57,472 nt of DNA from contig JAJTCN010000024.1 in the NCBI GenBank assembly GCA_021323335.1, positions 1 through 57,472 of the forward strand. Direction: 5' to 3'. The DNA is from Ramlibacter sp. (lineage in GTDB: Bacteria; Pseudomonadota; Gammaproteobacteria; Burkholderiales; Burkholderiaceae_C). The notes under the pieces are model-generated. The model searched no databases and had not been told where the DNA came from. It saw only the letters and a program-made list of their open reading frames with translations. This document shows, piece by piece, positions 1 through 7,929 of the stretch; position 1 is the first letter of the stretch; each line of letters starts with the position of its first letter. The translations under genes and the position numbers were made by a program.

Positions 1-50
1 CGAAGAAGTGGTCGGCCGTGATCGACGCGGCGAAGATGCAGGCGGAGTGA
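1..50 (+). CDS. C-terminal end of a Bug/TctC-family tricarboxylate-binding receptor (partial)
   Basis: Only the last 15 codons are inside the window (read from base 3, stop TGA at 48-50). The residues KKWSAVIDAAKMQAE match the usual ending of Bug-type periplasmic solute-binding proteins, which close with a 'W..VI..A.I..E' helix. Such receptors feed tripartite tricarboxylate transporters and are commonly found beside tcu genes, which fits the convergent tcuAB here. The assignment rests on a very short tail plus context. Confidence 0.5.
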   Translation, partial: KKWSAVIDAAKMQAE

Positions 51-57
51 GTGGGGA

Positions 58-86
58 GTCGGGGTCCGCCTGCGGCGGAACCCGAC
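58..86 (+). terminator. Strong hairpin just after the receptor gene
   Basis: A 13-bp stem (58-70 against 74-86) with one mismatch and a TGC loop begins 8 bases after the stop codon of the receptor gene. No T-run follows, so it is either a U-less terminator or a 3' mRNA-stabilising hairpin. It abuts the repeat element described next. Confidence 0.5.
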
Positions 87-100
87 CTACGAGATTCGTC

Positions 101-364
101 GGCCGGCGGTGAGCGCGCAGCCGAACCCCGGTATCGGGGTGCGCCGAGGTTCCGTAGGCCGGCGGTGAGCGCGGAGCCGAACCCCGGCAGGGGGGCGCGC
201 CGAGGTCTTCAACGCAGAAGGAAGACCAAAGAGAAGACAAAAGACGCAAAAGGAATCCCGGATGTTCCTTCTGCGTCTTCTGTCTTGCTTCTGCGTCTTC
301 TGCGTTGAAATCCGTGGAGATCAACTCCTGATGCCGGGGTTCGGCTGCGCGCTCACCACCGGCC
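101..364. repeat. Nested repeat element: two direct GC-rich units, purine/pyrimidine arms, one inverted unit
   Basis: A roughly 31-bp unit beginning GGCCGGCGGTGAGCGCG occurs at 101-131 and, with one difference in that 17-base core region, at 157-187. It recurs inverted at 334-364. Between these lie A-rich (208-253) and T-rich (264-309) arms that are imperfect reverse complements of each other; both carry GCAGAAG/CTTCTGC steps and are separated by about 10 bases. The whole block can fold as a long hairpin. It fills the gap between the convergent receptor gene and tcuB, and I see no credible gene in it; short reading frames here are repeat-encoded. Confidence 0.75.
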
Positions 365-380
365 TACGGTTCCCCTCCCA

Positions 381-1547
381 CTACCTGTTCAATCCGCCCC
401 CAGCTGCAGCTTGTTCGGCTGCCGCCGCTCCACCTGGTACTTGAGCAGCGCCGCCACGCGGTACACCGCGTGCGCGAACTTGCCATAGGAACAGCGCCAT
501 CACCGTGCCCAGGTGCACCGCGAGCAGCAAGGCCATCGCCCCGGTGTCGCGCAGCACCAGCAAGGCCAGGCCGGTCAGGCTGGTGGCGAACAGCAGCACG
601 ATGAAGGCGCGGTCCATCGGCCGTTGCGCCGGATCGCCATGCAGCGGATGGCGGCGCAGGTTCAGCCACAGCAAGCCGGCCGGGCCGATCAGCAGGCCGA
701 TGCCCCCCACCGTGCCCAGCACCACCGGCAGGCTGGTCACCGGATACGGCGCCTGCTCGCCGAGCACGTAGTGATAGAGCGTTGCGACGCAGGTCGCCGC
801 GAAGCACAGCATGAAGCCGTAGAAGGTGAAGTGGTGGAAGCGCCGGCGCCATAGCGTGAACGCGTCGCTGCTCTCGTTGCAGCCGTCGCCATGGCCGCCA
901 TCGAGATAGGTGAGGGCGAGCGCATTGCCGGCCGCGGCGGTCGCAGCGGGGGCCGTGACGGGTCCGGGCGACTGGGCGCGCCAGAAGCGCGCCGCACCGA
1001 TGCCCAGGGCCAGCACCGCGAAGCCGAAGGCCGCGCCGAACATCCAGGCCATCATGTTGTGCGGGAACACGGCGTAGAAGTTGCCGGCCAGCGGCTCGTG
1101 CCACAGGCTGCCGCGCATCGCCAGCAGCAGCACCATGAACAGCGCCAGCCCGGCGGCCGTTGCGAGCGCGAAGGTCACGCCGTTGCGGCGGTACAGGGCG
1201 CCGAGCGCACCGGGCCAGGCATAGCCCGCGTAGGTTTCCTGCCGCACCTGCGCCATCGCGCGCGGCACGTTCACGGCAAAGTCGTGCGGCGGCGCGTACT
1301 GGCACGCATGCAGGCAGGCGCCGCAGTTGTGGCACAGGTTCGCCAGGTAGTGCACGTCGCCGGGGGCGAAGGACAAGCGCCGCGTCATGGCGGGAAACAC
1401 CGCGCAGAAGGTTTCGCAATAGCGGCAGGCATTGCAGATCTGCATCTGCCGCGCGACTTCGTCCACTGCCGCGCTGCCGCCGCCGGGCACGGGTTCGTTG
1501 TGGGCCAGCGCGACGGCTTCGCGCGCCAGGTCGTCAAGCGACTGCAT
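381..1547 (-). CDS. tcuB: TcuB-like Fe-S/membrane electron-transfer protein, C-terminus frameshifted
   Basis: TcuB reoxidises the FAD of TcuA and passes electrons to the quinone pool. Two cysteine clusters are visible: C38, C41, C44, C48 and C72, C75, C78, C82, both CxxCxxCxxxC, the ligands expected for two 4Fe-4S clusters. Several hydrophobic membrane segments follow. The start overlaps the end of tcuA by 14 bases. At about 487 the frame breaks: after '..VMALFL' the frame as read gives a Gly/Ala-rich tail ending at 381. A neighbouring frame gives [20 protein letters not shown] and stops at 389-391, the ending expected of this family. The gap is consistent with loss of about 11 bases (a 'TMP'-like stretch). 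Function may survive, because only the last ~33 residues change. Confidence 0.85.
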   Translation of the reverse strand: MQSLDDLAREAVALAHNEPVPGGGSAAVDEVARQMQICNACRYCETFCAVFPAMTRRLSFAPGDVHYLANLCHNCGACLHACQYAPPHDFAVNVPRAMAQVRQETYAGYAWPGALGALYRRNGVTFALATAAGLALFMVLLLAMRGSLWHEPLAGNFYAVFPHNMMAWMFGAAFGFAVLALGIGAARFWRAQSPGPVTAPAATAAAGNALALTYLDGGHGDGCNESSDAFTLWRRRFHHFTFYGFMLCFAATCVATLYHYVLGEQAPYPVTSLPVVLGTVGGIGLLIGPAGLLWLNLRRHPLHGDPAQRPMDRAFIVLLFATSLTGLALLVLRDTGAMALLLAVHLGTVMALFLWQVRARGVPRGGAAQVPGGAAAAEQAAAGGGLNR

Positions 1548-2937
1548 GGGCAGCCTCCTTCAACGCGGCGCGCGCGGCTTCGGTGCCGGCGATGCGGCCG
1601 AAGGCCGTGCCGATGCTCATGCCGACGCCGGCCGTGTAGCCCTTGCCCAGCACGTTGCCGGCCATCATCTCGCCGGCCACGAACAGGTTGTCGCTCGGCG
1701 CGCCGCCGAAGTACACCCGCGCCTGGGCGTCGGTCTTCAGGCCGAGGTAGGTGAAGGTGATGCCGGGCCGCAGGGCGTAGCCGTAGAACGGCGCCTGGTC
1801 GATCGGGCGCGCCCAGTGCGTCTTGGCGGGGGTGAGGCCTTCGGTGTGGCAGTCGTCCAGCACGGTGTGGTCGAAGCTGCCCACGCGGCAGGCGGCGTTG
1901 TAGTCGTTCAGGGTGCGCATGAAAGCCTGTTCGGGAAGCCCGAGCGCCTGGGCGAGCTCGGGCAAGGTGTTGGCCTGCACCCCCGGAAACACCGGCGGCA
2001 TGAAGCGGCCGATGGCCTTGCTGTCGATGATGCAGTAGCCGATCTGGTCCGGCTGCATCGCCACCAGCCGGCCCCAGATGGCGTAGCGCTTGGGCCAGAA
2101 GTCCTCGCCCTCGTCGTAGAAGCGCACGCCGTCGCGATTGAGCATGACGCCCAGCGACACCGCGTCGACCCGCGTCACGATGCCGCCGTCGTACAGGGGC
2201 GCGCGGGCGTCGATGGCGACGCAATGCGCCTGGGTGGGGTCGCCGATGATGTCCGCGCCCTGCTCGGTCATGTGCTTGATCAGCACGCCCTGGTTGAAGC
2301 GGGTTCCGCGGATCAGGAAGTTGTCGGCCGGCCATTCGCCGCGCTCGTTCTGCCCCCATGCTTCGCGCAGCCATTCGCGGTTCGATTCGAAGCCGCCGGC
2401 CGCCAGCACGCAGGCTTTCGCCGCGAAGCGCTCGCCGTTCGCGTAGGCCGCCTCGAAGCGGCCGTCGCGCAGCTCGAGCCGGTCGACCGGAGCGTCGTAG
2501 CGGATGTCCACGCCCAGGTTGCCGGCGCTGCGGTAATACGCATTGACCAGGGCCTTGCCGCCGCCCATGAAGAACGCATTGGTGCGCGACAGGTGCAGGG
2601 TGCCCGCCAGCGAAGGCTGGAAGCGCACGCCGTGCTTGCGCATCCAGGGCCGGCAGGTGGAGGAGGCGCGGATCACCAGGCGGGCCAGCTGTTCGTCGGT
2701 GTTGCCGCCCGTGACCTTCAGCAGGTCCTGCCAGAACTCCTCTTCCGGGTAGGCGTCGACCAGCACGTCCTGCGGCTCGTCGTGCATGCAGCGCAGGTTG
2801 CGGGTGTGCTGGGAGTTGCCGCCGCGCCATTCGCGCGGCGAGGATTCGAGCAGCAGGACGCTGGCGCCGGCTTCCCGGGCCATGAGCGCTGCGCAGAGGG
2901 CGGCGTTGCCGCCGCCGATGACCAGGACATCGTGCAT
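1534..2937 (-). CDS. tcuA: TcuA-like FAD-dependent tricarballylate dehydrogenase
   Basis: This 467-residue flavoprotein of the fumarate reductase/succinate dehydrogenase flavoprotein family is expected to oxidise tricarballylate to cis-aconitate. The N-terminal dinucleotide-binding segment [18 protein letters not shown] is followed by an acidic residue at the end of the second strand (LLLE). A C-terminal FAD segment contains '[20 protein letters not shown]'. I chose the ATG at 2937 because it places DVLVIGGG at the usual position; a GTG at 2955 with AAGG upstream would add six residues. It is cotranscribed with tcuB and lies just downstream of the LysR-type gene on the same strand. The true substrate could be another tricarboxylate. 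Confidence 0.88.
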   Translation of the reverse strand: MHDVLVIGGGNAALCAALMAREAGASVLLLESSPREWRGGNSQHTRNLRCMHDEPQDVLVDAYPEEEFWQDLLKVTGGNTDEQLARLVIRASSTCRPWMRKHGVRFQPSLAGTLHLSRTNAFFMGGGKALVNAYYRSAGNLGVDIRYDAPVDRLELRDGRFEAAYANGERFAAKACVLAAGGFESNREWLREAWGQNERGEWPADNFLIRGTRFNQGVLIKHMTEQGADIIGDPTQAHCVAIDARAPLYDGGIVTRVDAVSLGVMLNRDGVRFYDEGEDFWPKRYAIWGRLVAMQPDQIGYCIIDSKAIGRFMPPVFPGVQANTLPELAQALGLPEQAFMRTLNDYNAACRVGSFDHTVLDDCHTEGLTPAKTHWARPIDQAPFYGYALRPGITFTYLGLKTDAQARVYFGGAPSDNLFVAGEMMAGNVLGKGYTAGVGMSIGTAFGRIAGTEAARAALKEAAHAVA

Positions 2938-2994
2938 CGGCGCAATGTAGGCCACATCGCCTTCACTGGCCAGAGGGGACGGCTCAGGCCGGTA

Positions 2995-3933
2995 TCACGG
3001 TTCGTGATGGCTCCAGCGGGCCCCCTCCCAGCCGCCGGCCTCGACCAGGCCGCGCGCGCACTCGGTCAGCGTCACGCGCACCGCCAGCGCCGCCGGCGAG
3101 AGCTCGTCGTCCGACAGGCTGCACAGCGAATTGAGGCGCCGCACCTTGGCGTCGGCGATCTCGGACACCTCGAAGGCCTCCGCCGCATCCGCGAAGCGCG
3201 CCAGCGCCGCCCGCGGCTGGATCGTGCAGCCCATGCCGGCGCGCACCGCGTCCATCAGCATGGCGAGCGAGTCCAGCTCGATCGGCAGCAGCCGCGGCAG
3301 GCGCCGGCCGGACAAGGCCGCGTCGAGCGTGCTGCGCAGGCCGTGCGGCCCGCTGGGCAGGATCAGCGGCAGGTCGCCCACGTCCGCCAGCCGGATCCGG
3401 CGTGGCAGCGGCCGCGCGTGACCGCCGCGGGCGCGGATCAGGAACAGCTTTTCCTCCACCAGCGGCGTGACGCTCCAGCGGCGGCCGGGATCGGTGTCGA
3501 ACAGCACCGCCAGGTCGAGCTGGCGCGCATTGAGCATCGAGGAGAGATGGCCCGACAGGCTTTCCACCATGTGCAGGCGCACGTCCGGGTAGCGCTCGCG
3601 CACCGCCTGCATCAGCGGCAGGCCCAGCACCGACGCGGTGGTCGGCGCCAGGCCCACGCTGACGCTGCCGGACAGGCGCGACTGCTGCGCGGCGCGCGCC
3701 GCCTCGTCGGCATGGCGCAGCGCCAGTTGCGCCTCGCGGAAGAAGGCCAGCCCGGCCTCGGTGGGCGTCACGCCCTTGGAGCTGCGTTGCAGCAGGCGCG
3801 TTGCCAGTTCGCCTTCGAGCCGGGCGATCTGCTGGCTGAGGGCGGACTGCACCACGTCCAGTTCGATCGCGGCCCGGCTCATGGTGCCCAGTTGCACCAC
3901 GCGGACGAAATAGCGCAGCTGCCTCAATTCCAT
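2995..3933 (-). CDS. LysR-family regulator, probable tcu operon regulator (TcuR-like)
   Basis: This is a 312-residue LysR-type transcriptional regulator. Residues 1-60 carry the winged HTH (TMSRAAIELDVVQSALSQQI then ARLEGELATRLLQRSSKGVT). Residues ~90-295 form the periplasmic-binding-protein-like effector domain, which starts SGSVSVGLAPTTASVLGLP. It precedes tcuA by 57 bases on the same strand and is divergent from the FAD dehydrogenase gene, with 99 bases between. By analogy to TcuR it would sense tricarballylate or a related acid and control both directions. The role is inferred from position. Confidence 0.85.
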   Translation of the reverse strand: MELRQLRYFVRVVQLGTMSRAAIELDVVQSALSQQIARLEGELATRLLQRSSKGVTPTEAGLAFFREAQLALRHADEAARAAQQSRLSGSVSVGLAPTTASVLGLPLMQAVRERYPDVRLHMVESLSGHLSSMLNARQLDLAVLFDTDPGRRWSVTPLVEEKLFLIRARGGHARPLPRRIRLADVGDLPLILPSGPHGLRSTLDAALSGRRLPRLLPIELDSLAMLMDAVRAGMGCTIQPRAALARFADAAEAFEVSEIADAKVRRLNSLCSLSDDELSPAALAVRVTLTECARGLVEAGGWEGARWSHHEP

Positions 3934-4032
3934 GGGGGGCGAGGGTACACCGTCGGAGCCATCGGCTCACCTTATAGCGGCATCGGCAAACAGTAGTACC
4001 CCGCGCCGGAGGCTCTCCGTACACTGCCCCCG

Positions 4033-5727
4033 ATGGGTAGTGGCAGTCATGACGTGATCGTGGCCGGCTCGGGCGCGGCCGGCCTCGCGGCGGCGTGTAC
4101 GGCCGCTGCCCTGGGCCGCAAGGTGCTGGTGCTGGAACACGGCGACCGGGTGGGCGGCACCACCGCCATCTCCGGCGGGATGGTCTGGATCCCGGCCAAC
4201 CACAAGATGGCGCCGGCCGGCCTGGAAGACAGCGCCGCGGCCGCGCGCGAGTACCTGCGTGCGACCGTGCCGGGATGCGAAGACGATCCACGCATGGCCG
4301 CTTTCCTGGCCCGCGGCGACGAGGCCGTGCGGTTCCTGGAGCAGCACACCAGCTTGAAGCTGCGGCCGGTGCGGCGTTATCCCGACTACTACCCCGAGCT
4401 GCCGGGCGCGACGGCGGGCGGGCGGGTGCTGGAGCCGGTGCCCTTCGACGGCCGCGAACTGGGCGCCGACTTCGCGCTGCTGCGGGATCCGCTGCCGGAG
4501 TTCCTGCTGTTCGGCGGGATGATGGTGAGCCGCGAAGACTTGCCGGTGCTGCGGCGCGTGACGCGTTCGCCGCGCGCCGCCTGGCATGCGCTGAAGCTGC
4601 TGCGGCGCTATGCGGCGCAGCGCCTGCGGGCGCACCGCGGGACCTCGCTGGTGCTCGGCAACGCGCTGGCCGCGCGCTTGCTGAAATCGGCCCGCGACCT
4701 GGGCGTGGAGATCGCGCTGGACGCCTCGGTGCGGGAAGTGCTGCTGCGCGAGGGCCGTGCCGCCGGCGTGCGCGTCGCCGTCGGCGGCAGCGAGCGCGAA
4801 CTGCAGGCGCGCGACGCCGTCATCCTGGCCACCGGCGGCATCTCGCACCACGGCGACCTGCGCCAGGCCTACGTGCCGGCGGCCGCCGGCACCCTGTCCG
4901 CTACCGTCCGCTCGGGCGCCGAGCGGGGCGGCGCGCACCTGGCCGCCGCGGTCGGCGCGCGCCTCAGCCCGCGCGCGGTTTCGATCGACCAGGCGCTCGC
5001 CCTCTGGGTCCCCGCCTCCACGTTCCGGCGCGCGGACGGCAGCGAAGCCCTGTTCCCCCACACGGTGACGGACCGCGCCAAGCCGGGGCTGGTGGCGGTG
5101 GACGGGCAGGGCGCGCGCTTCGTGAACGAGGCGGTCTCGTACCACGAGTTCGTGCGCGCGCAGTTGCGCGACCCGTCGCGCCGCATCCCGGCCTGGCTGG
5201 TCTGCGACAGCCGCTTCCTGTGGAAGTACGGGCTGGGCCGCGTGCGGCCGTTCGCGCTGTCGACGCGCAAGGAGCGCGAGAGCGGATACCTGCGGCGTGC
5301 CCCGACGCTCGTGGAACTGGCCACCGCGATGGGCATTCCCGCGGGCACGTTCGTCGCGACCATCCGGTCGTTCAACGAGGGTGCGCGGCGCGGAGAGGAT
5401 CCGGCCTTCGGCCGCGGCGCCGACATCTACCAGCGCCATCTCGGCGATGCGGACCAGCAACCGAACCCGTGCGTCGCTCCCATCGAGGCCGGGCCCTTCT
5501 ACGCGGTCGCGGTGCGGCCGGCCGACCTGGGCATGGCCGCGGGCATCATGACGGATGAACACGCGCGCGTCCTGCGGGCGGACGGCGCGCCGGTGCCCGG
5601 CCTCTACGCCTGCGGCAACGACATGCATTCCGTCATGAACGGCGCCTATCCTGGGCCGGGCATCACGCTCGGCCCGGCGCTGGTGTTCGGCTACCTCGCG
5701 GCGAAGCACGCGACCTTGCCGTCCTGA
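4033..5727 (+). CDS. FAD-dependent dehydrogenase, 3-ketosteroid-Δ1-dehydrogenase/fumarate-reductase family
   Basis: The 564-residue flavoprotein opens with DVIVAGSGAAGLAAACTAAA and 'KVLVLE', a standard Rossmann FAD site, followed by TTAISGGMVWIP. It ends with YACGNDMHSVMNGAYPGPGI, the FAD-contacting segment typical of the 3-ketosteroid dehydrogenase/FumC-like flavoprotein group. No signal peptide is seen. It is transcribed away from the tcuR-like gene. Possible substrates are steroids or short unsaturated acids. The family is clear but the substrate is not, and its position next to tcu genes slightly favours an organic acid. Confidence 0.8.
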   Translation: MGSGSHDVIVAGSGAAGLAAACTAAALGRKVLVLEHGDRVGGTTAISGGMVWIPANHKMAPAGLEDSAAAAREYLRATVPGCEDDPRMAAFLARGDEAVRFLEQHTSLKLRPVRRYPDYYPELPGATAGGRVLEPVPFDGRELGADFALLRDPLPEFLLFGGMMVSREDLPVLRRVTRSPRAAWHALKLLRRYAAQRLRAHRGTSLVLGNALAARLLKSARDLGVEIALDASVREVLLREGRAAGVRVAVGGSERELQARDAVILATGGISHHGDLRQAYVPAAAGTLSATVRSGAERGGAHLAAAVGARLSPRAVSIDQALALWVPASTFRRADGSEALFPHTVTDRAKPGLVAVDGQGARFVNEAVSYHEFVRAQLRDPSRRIPAWLVCDSRFLWKYGLGRVRPFALSTRKERESGYLRRAPTLVELATAMGIPAGTFVATIRSFNEGARRGEDPAFGRGADIYQRHLGDADQQPNPCVAPIEAGPFYAVAVRPADLGMAAGIMTDEHARVLRADGAPVPGLYACGNDMHSVMNGAYPGPGITLGPALVFGYLAAKHATLPS

Positions 5728-5754
5728 CCGCGGCGAGCAGCGACAATCGGTCGC

Positions 5755-6000
5755 ATGGCTCAAGGCAAGCGCATTTCGGCGGACATTCCGGCCGCCGCCC
5801 TCCAGGCGATCCAGGACATGGGCGCCGCGGCGCGGCTGGCCCGCACCAGCGCGGGCGAAGGGCAGGCTGCCGCGGCCGCGCGGCTGGGCGTCCACGTGCA
5901 GACGATCGCCCGCATCGAATCGGGCGAGCCCGGCGTGGCCATCGGCCATGTGCTGGGCCTGCTCGCCGCGTACGGCATCACGGTGAAGCTGCACGGATGA
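5755..6000 (+). CDS. Small HTH protein (XRE/HipB-like)
   Basis: The 81-residue protein has one recognisable HTH in its second half: GQAAAAARLGVHVQTIARIE followed by SGEPGVAIGHVLGLLAAYGI. This is the form seen in HipB-like antitoxins and other XRE proteins. There is no partner domain on the chain. The stop codon overlaps the ATG of the exonuclease gene (ATGA), so the two are translationally coupled. It may regulate its own operon or act with the exonuclease. No HipA-like kinase is adjacent. Confidence 0.75.
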   Translation: MAQGKRISADIPAAALQAIQDMGAAARLARTSAGEGQAAAAARLGVHVQTIARIESGEPGVAIGHVLGLLAAYGITVKLHG

Positions 6001-6626
6001 ACCCGATCGCCGTCATCGACTTCGAAACCACCGGCTTGTCGCCCGCCGGCGGCGACCGGGCCACCGAGATCGCCATCGTCATGCTGGAGGGCACGCGGGT
6101 CGTCGCCCGGTTCCAGTCGCTGATGAACGCGGGCGTGCGCATCCCGGCCTTCATCGAAAGCTACACCGGCATCAGCAACGAGATGATCCGCGCGGCGCCG
6201 CCGGCGGCGCAAGTCATGGCGGACGCCGCGAAGTTCGTCGCGGGCGCGCGCCTGGTGGCGCACAACGCCTCCTTCGACCGGCGCTTCTGGTCGGCGGAAC
6301 TGGCCCGGCTGGGCGACTCGGCGCAGGGCGATCCTCCGTTCGCCTGCACCATGCTGCTGTCGCGCCGGCTCTACCCCCAGGCGGGCAGCTATCGCCTGGG
6401 TTCCCTGGCCGCCTTCCACGCCATCCCGTCCGCCGGGCGCGCCCACCGCGCCATGGCGGATGCCGAGGTGGCCGCCGCGCTGCTCTCGCGCATCCGCGAC
6501 GACATCCAGCGGGAGTACGAGCTGGAGGAGGTGTCGCACGACTTGCTGGTGAAGGTGCAGAAGGCGCCGCGCAAGGATCTCCCCAAGGCCATCCAGGACT
6601 ACCTCGGGGGACTGCGGAAGAATTGA
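5997..6626 (+). CDS. DEDDh 3'-5' exonuclease (DnaQ-like)
   Basis: This 209-residue exonuclease belongs to the DnaQ/RNase T superfamily. All three motifs are present: ExoI DFETTG (D8, E10), ExoII HNASFD (D94) and ExoIII HRAMADAE (H150, D155), which completes the DEDDh catalytic set. The length fits stand-alone exonucleases that resemble the Pol III epsilon subunit; no clamp-binding motif is obvious. The gene is coupled to the upstream HTH gene and its 3' end overlaps the convergent GIY-YIG gene by 28 bases. Confidence 0.9.
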   Translation: MNPIAVIDFETTGLSPAGGDRATEIAIVMLEGTRVVARFQSLMNAGVRIPAFIESYTGISNEMIRAAPPAAQVMADAAKFVAGARLVAHNASFDRRFWSAELARLGDSAQGDPPFACTMLLSRRLYPQAGSYRLGSLAAFHAIPSAGRAHRAMADAEVAAALLSRIRDDIQREYELEEVSHDLLVKVQKAPRKDLPKAIQDYLGGLRKN

Positions 6627-6850
6627 AGCTTGGCGGCCCGCGGCAGGGCCTTGAGCTGCAGTTCCGCCCGCAATGCATCGCCCCGGCTCGGGTACTCGCG
6701 GGCCGCGAGCACCCGCAACGGAGGCCGCGCGCGCGTGAACCTGGCGCCCCGGCCGAAGACATGCTGGAAGAAGCGCTGTTCCACGTCGAGCGCGATGCCG
6801 GCGTAGTACACCCCGCCCTCGCACTCCAGGAGGTAAAGCCAGTAGGGCAT
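6599..6850 (-). CDS. GIY-YIG domain nuclease-like protein
   Basis: The 83-residue single-domain protein begins YWLYLLECEGGVYYAGIALD, the GIY-YIG signature in the YhbQ/UPF0213 form, then R26 and a downstream E in 'RAELQLKAL' that would bind metal. These small proteins are presumed nucleases of uncertain role. The start codon directly follows the TGA of the GNAT gene, so the two form an operon. The 3' end overlaps the convergent exonuclease gene, so any transcripts would be antisense there. Confidence 0.85.
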   Translation of the reverse strand: MPYWLYLLECEGGVYYAGIALDVEQRFFQHVFGRGARFTRARPPLRVLAAREYPSRGDALRAELQLKALPRAAKLQFFRSPPR

Positions 6851-7324
6851 TCAGGGGGCCGGGACAGGCATCAGCCATTTCTCGAGCCGCACGCCGTCCA
6901 CGTCGCCGCCGTAGCGGCCCCGCGTGACCGCCACCTCGTGGTAGCCGAGTTCGTTGTAGAAGGTCCGGGCCGCGCCGTTGTCGCGCCGCGCCTCGACGCG
7001 GATGCGCCTGCAGCCGGCGACCCGGGCCGATGCCTCGAGCCAGCGCAGCAGGGACCGGCCGACGCCCCGCCGCTGGCTTGCCGCGCGGACGGCGAGCAGC
7101 GACAGGTAGGCGTCTTCTTCCAGGTATTCCATGATGCCGAAGGCCACCAGCGCCCCATCCGTCCGGACGACGGCGACATTGGTGTCGGGATCGCGGATGG
7201 CGCCGCGGATCCTGGCGGCGCGCCAGGTCCAGGGCAGGCCGCGCTCGATCAGGTCGCGCGACAGCGCCGCGATGTCATCGGCATCTTCAGGCTGGGCCAG
7301 GTGAACCGGTGGATCCGAAGTCAT
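6851..7324 (-). CDS. GNAT-family N-acetyltransferase
   Basis: The 157-residue protein has the GNAT acetyl-CoA-binding motif A as 'LSLLAVRAASQRRGVGRSLL', then 'RVEARRDNGAARTFYNELGY' (motif B) near the C-terminus. I start at the ATG at 7324 (MTSDPPVHL); the longer open frame upstream runs antisense into the DUF6494 gene. The substrate is unknown. It lies in an operon with the GIY-YIG gene. Confidence 0.85.
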   Translation of the reverse strand: MTSDPPVHLAQPEDADDIAALSRDLIERGLPWTWRAARIRGAIRDPDTNVAVVRTDGALVAFGIMEYLEEDAYLSLLAVRAASQRRGVGRSLLRWLEASARVAGCRRIRVEARRDNGAARTFYNELGYHEVAVTRGRYGGDVDGVRLEKWLMPVPAP

Positions 7325-7393
7325 GGTGGGGCGGCATGGCATTGTGCGCGGTCGCGTCCCGGGCGCATCATGGCGGCTCGCAAGGAGACAGCC

Positions 7394-7600
7394 ATGAATG
7401 AGGAAGAGCTGAACATCAGCATCCGCAAGTTCCTGAAGATGGTGGGCGTCAGCGCCCAGCGCGAGATCGAACATGCCGTGGCGCGGGCCGTGCAGGAGGG
7501 CGCCATCGCGGGCACCGAAAGCTTTCCCGCGCGCATGACGCTGGAGATCGCCGGGCTGCGGCTGAAGGTCGAGTTCGATGGGGAGATCCGTACCGGCTGA
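7394..7600 (+). CDS. DUF6494-family small protein
   Basis: This 68-residue protein (MNEEELNISIRKFLKMVGVS onward) has a strong ribosome-binding site, AAGGAGA, at 7381-7387. It matches a family of short proteins with the pattern 'IRKFLK.VGV.SQREIE.AV' and 'FPA.MTLEIAGL.L.V.FDG.I', known to me as DUF6494. The second half looks like two beta strands and the first is helical. No function is known. It is divergent from the GNAT gene. Confidence 0.8.
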   Translation: MNEEELNISIRKFLKMVGVSAQREIEHAVARAVQEGAIAGTESFPARMTLEIAGLRLKVEFDGEIRTG

Positions 7601-7665
7601 GCCACAGCGGGGCGGCCCTTTGCCGTATGCTGTTTTTTCGACATTGCCTCCCGGGAAGAAAAGAC

Positions 7666-7905
7666 ATGCAGGAAAAATCGACCGACAAGCATCCGCTGAG
7701 CGACCTCGCCTACGACTGGATCACGCTCATGCAGAACAAGGCGCAGGCGCTGATCGCCTACGACCAGTACATCAAGGACGCCGAGGCGGCCAACTCGCCG
7801 GAATGCGCCGCCTTCTTCCGCAAGGTGCATGACGCCGACAAGGCCCAGCTGGCCGAGGCCAAGCAGCACCTGGTCAAGGTGCTCCAGGGAAAGATGGGCA
7901 GCTGA
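7666..7905 (+). CDS. Small all-helical hypothetical protein
   Basis: The 79-residue protein starts MQEKSTDKHPLSDLAYDWIT and is predicted almost wholly helical, with many charged residues and a middle motif ALIAYDQYIKDAEA that recalls ferritin-like or rubrerythrin-like helices. I do not recognise the family. The ATG at 7666 is preferred; an earlier ATG at 7627 would add 13 residues. It follows the DUF6494 gene by 65 bases on the same strand. Confidence 0.65.
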   Translation: MQEKSTDKHPLSDLAYDWITLMQNKAQALIAYDQYIKDAEAANSPECAAFFRKVHDADKAQLAEAKQHLVKVLQGKMGS

Positions 7906-7929
7906 TCCCCGGCCGGCCGACGGATCAGC
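7901..7929. terminator. Bidirectional stem-loop between convergent genes
   Basis: GCTGATCC (7901-7908) pairs perfectly with GGATCAGC (7922-7929). The 13-base loop contains the self-complementary GGCCGGCC. The stem overlaps the stop codon of the small helical protein gene and the end of the convergent methyltransferase gene at 7925, so it can serve both strands. No T-run is present. Confidence 0.6.

Noticed and set aside
51..308. 85-residue open frame after the receptor gene
   Set aside because: It lies wholly in the repeat/inverted-repeat element, has an Arg/Pro-rich composition with no domain, and shares frame content with the repeated units.
1432..3996. 854-codon open frame antisense to tcuA, tcuB and the LysR gene
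   Set aside because: It is an Ala/Gly/Arg/His-rich shadow frame caused by high third-position GC. The opposite strand carries clear families with full-length motifs.
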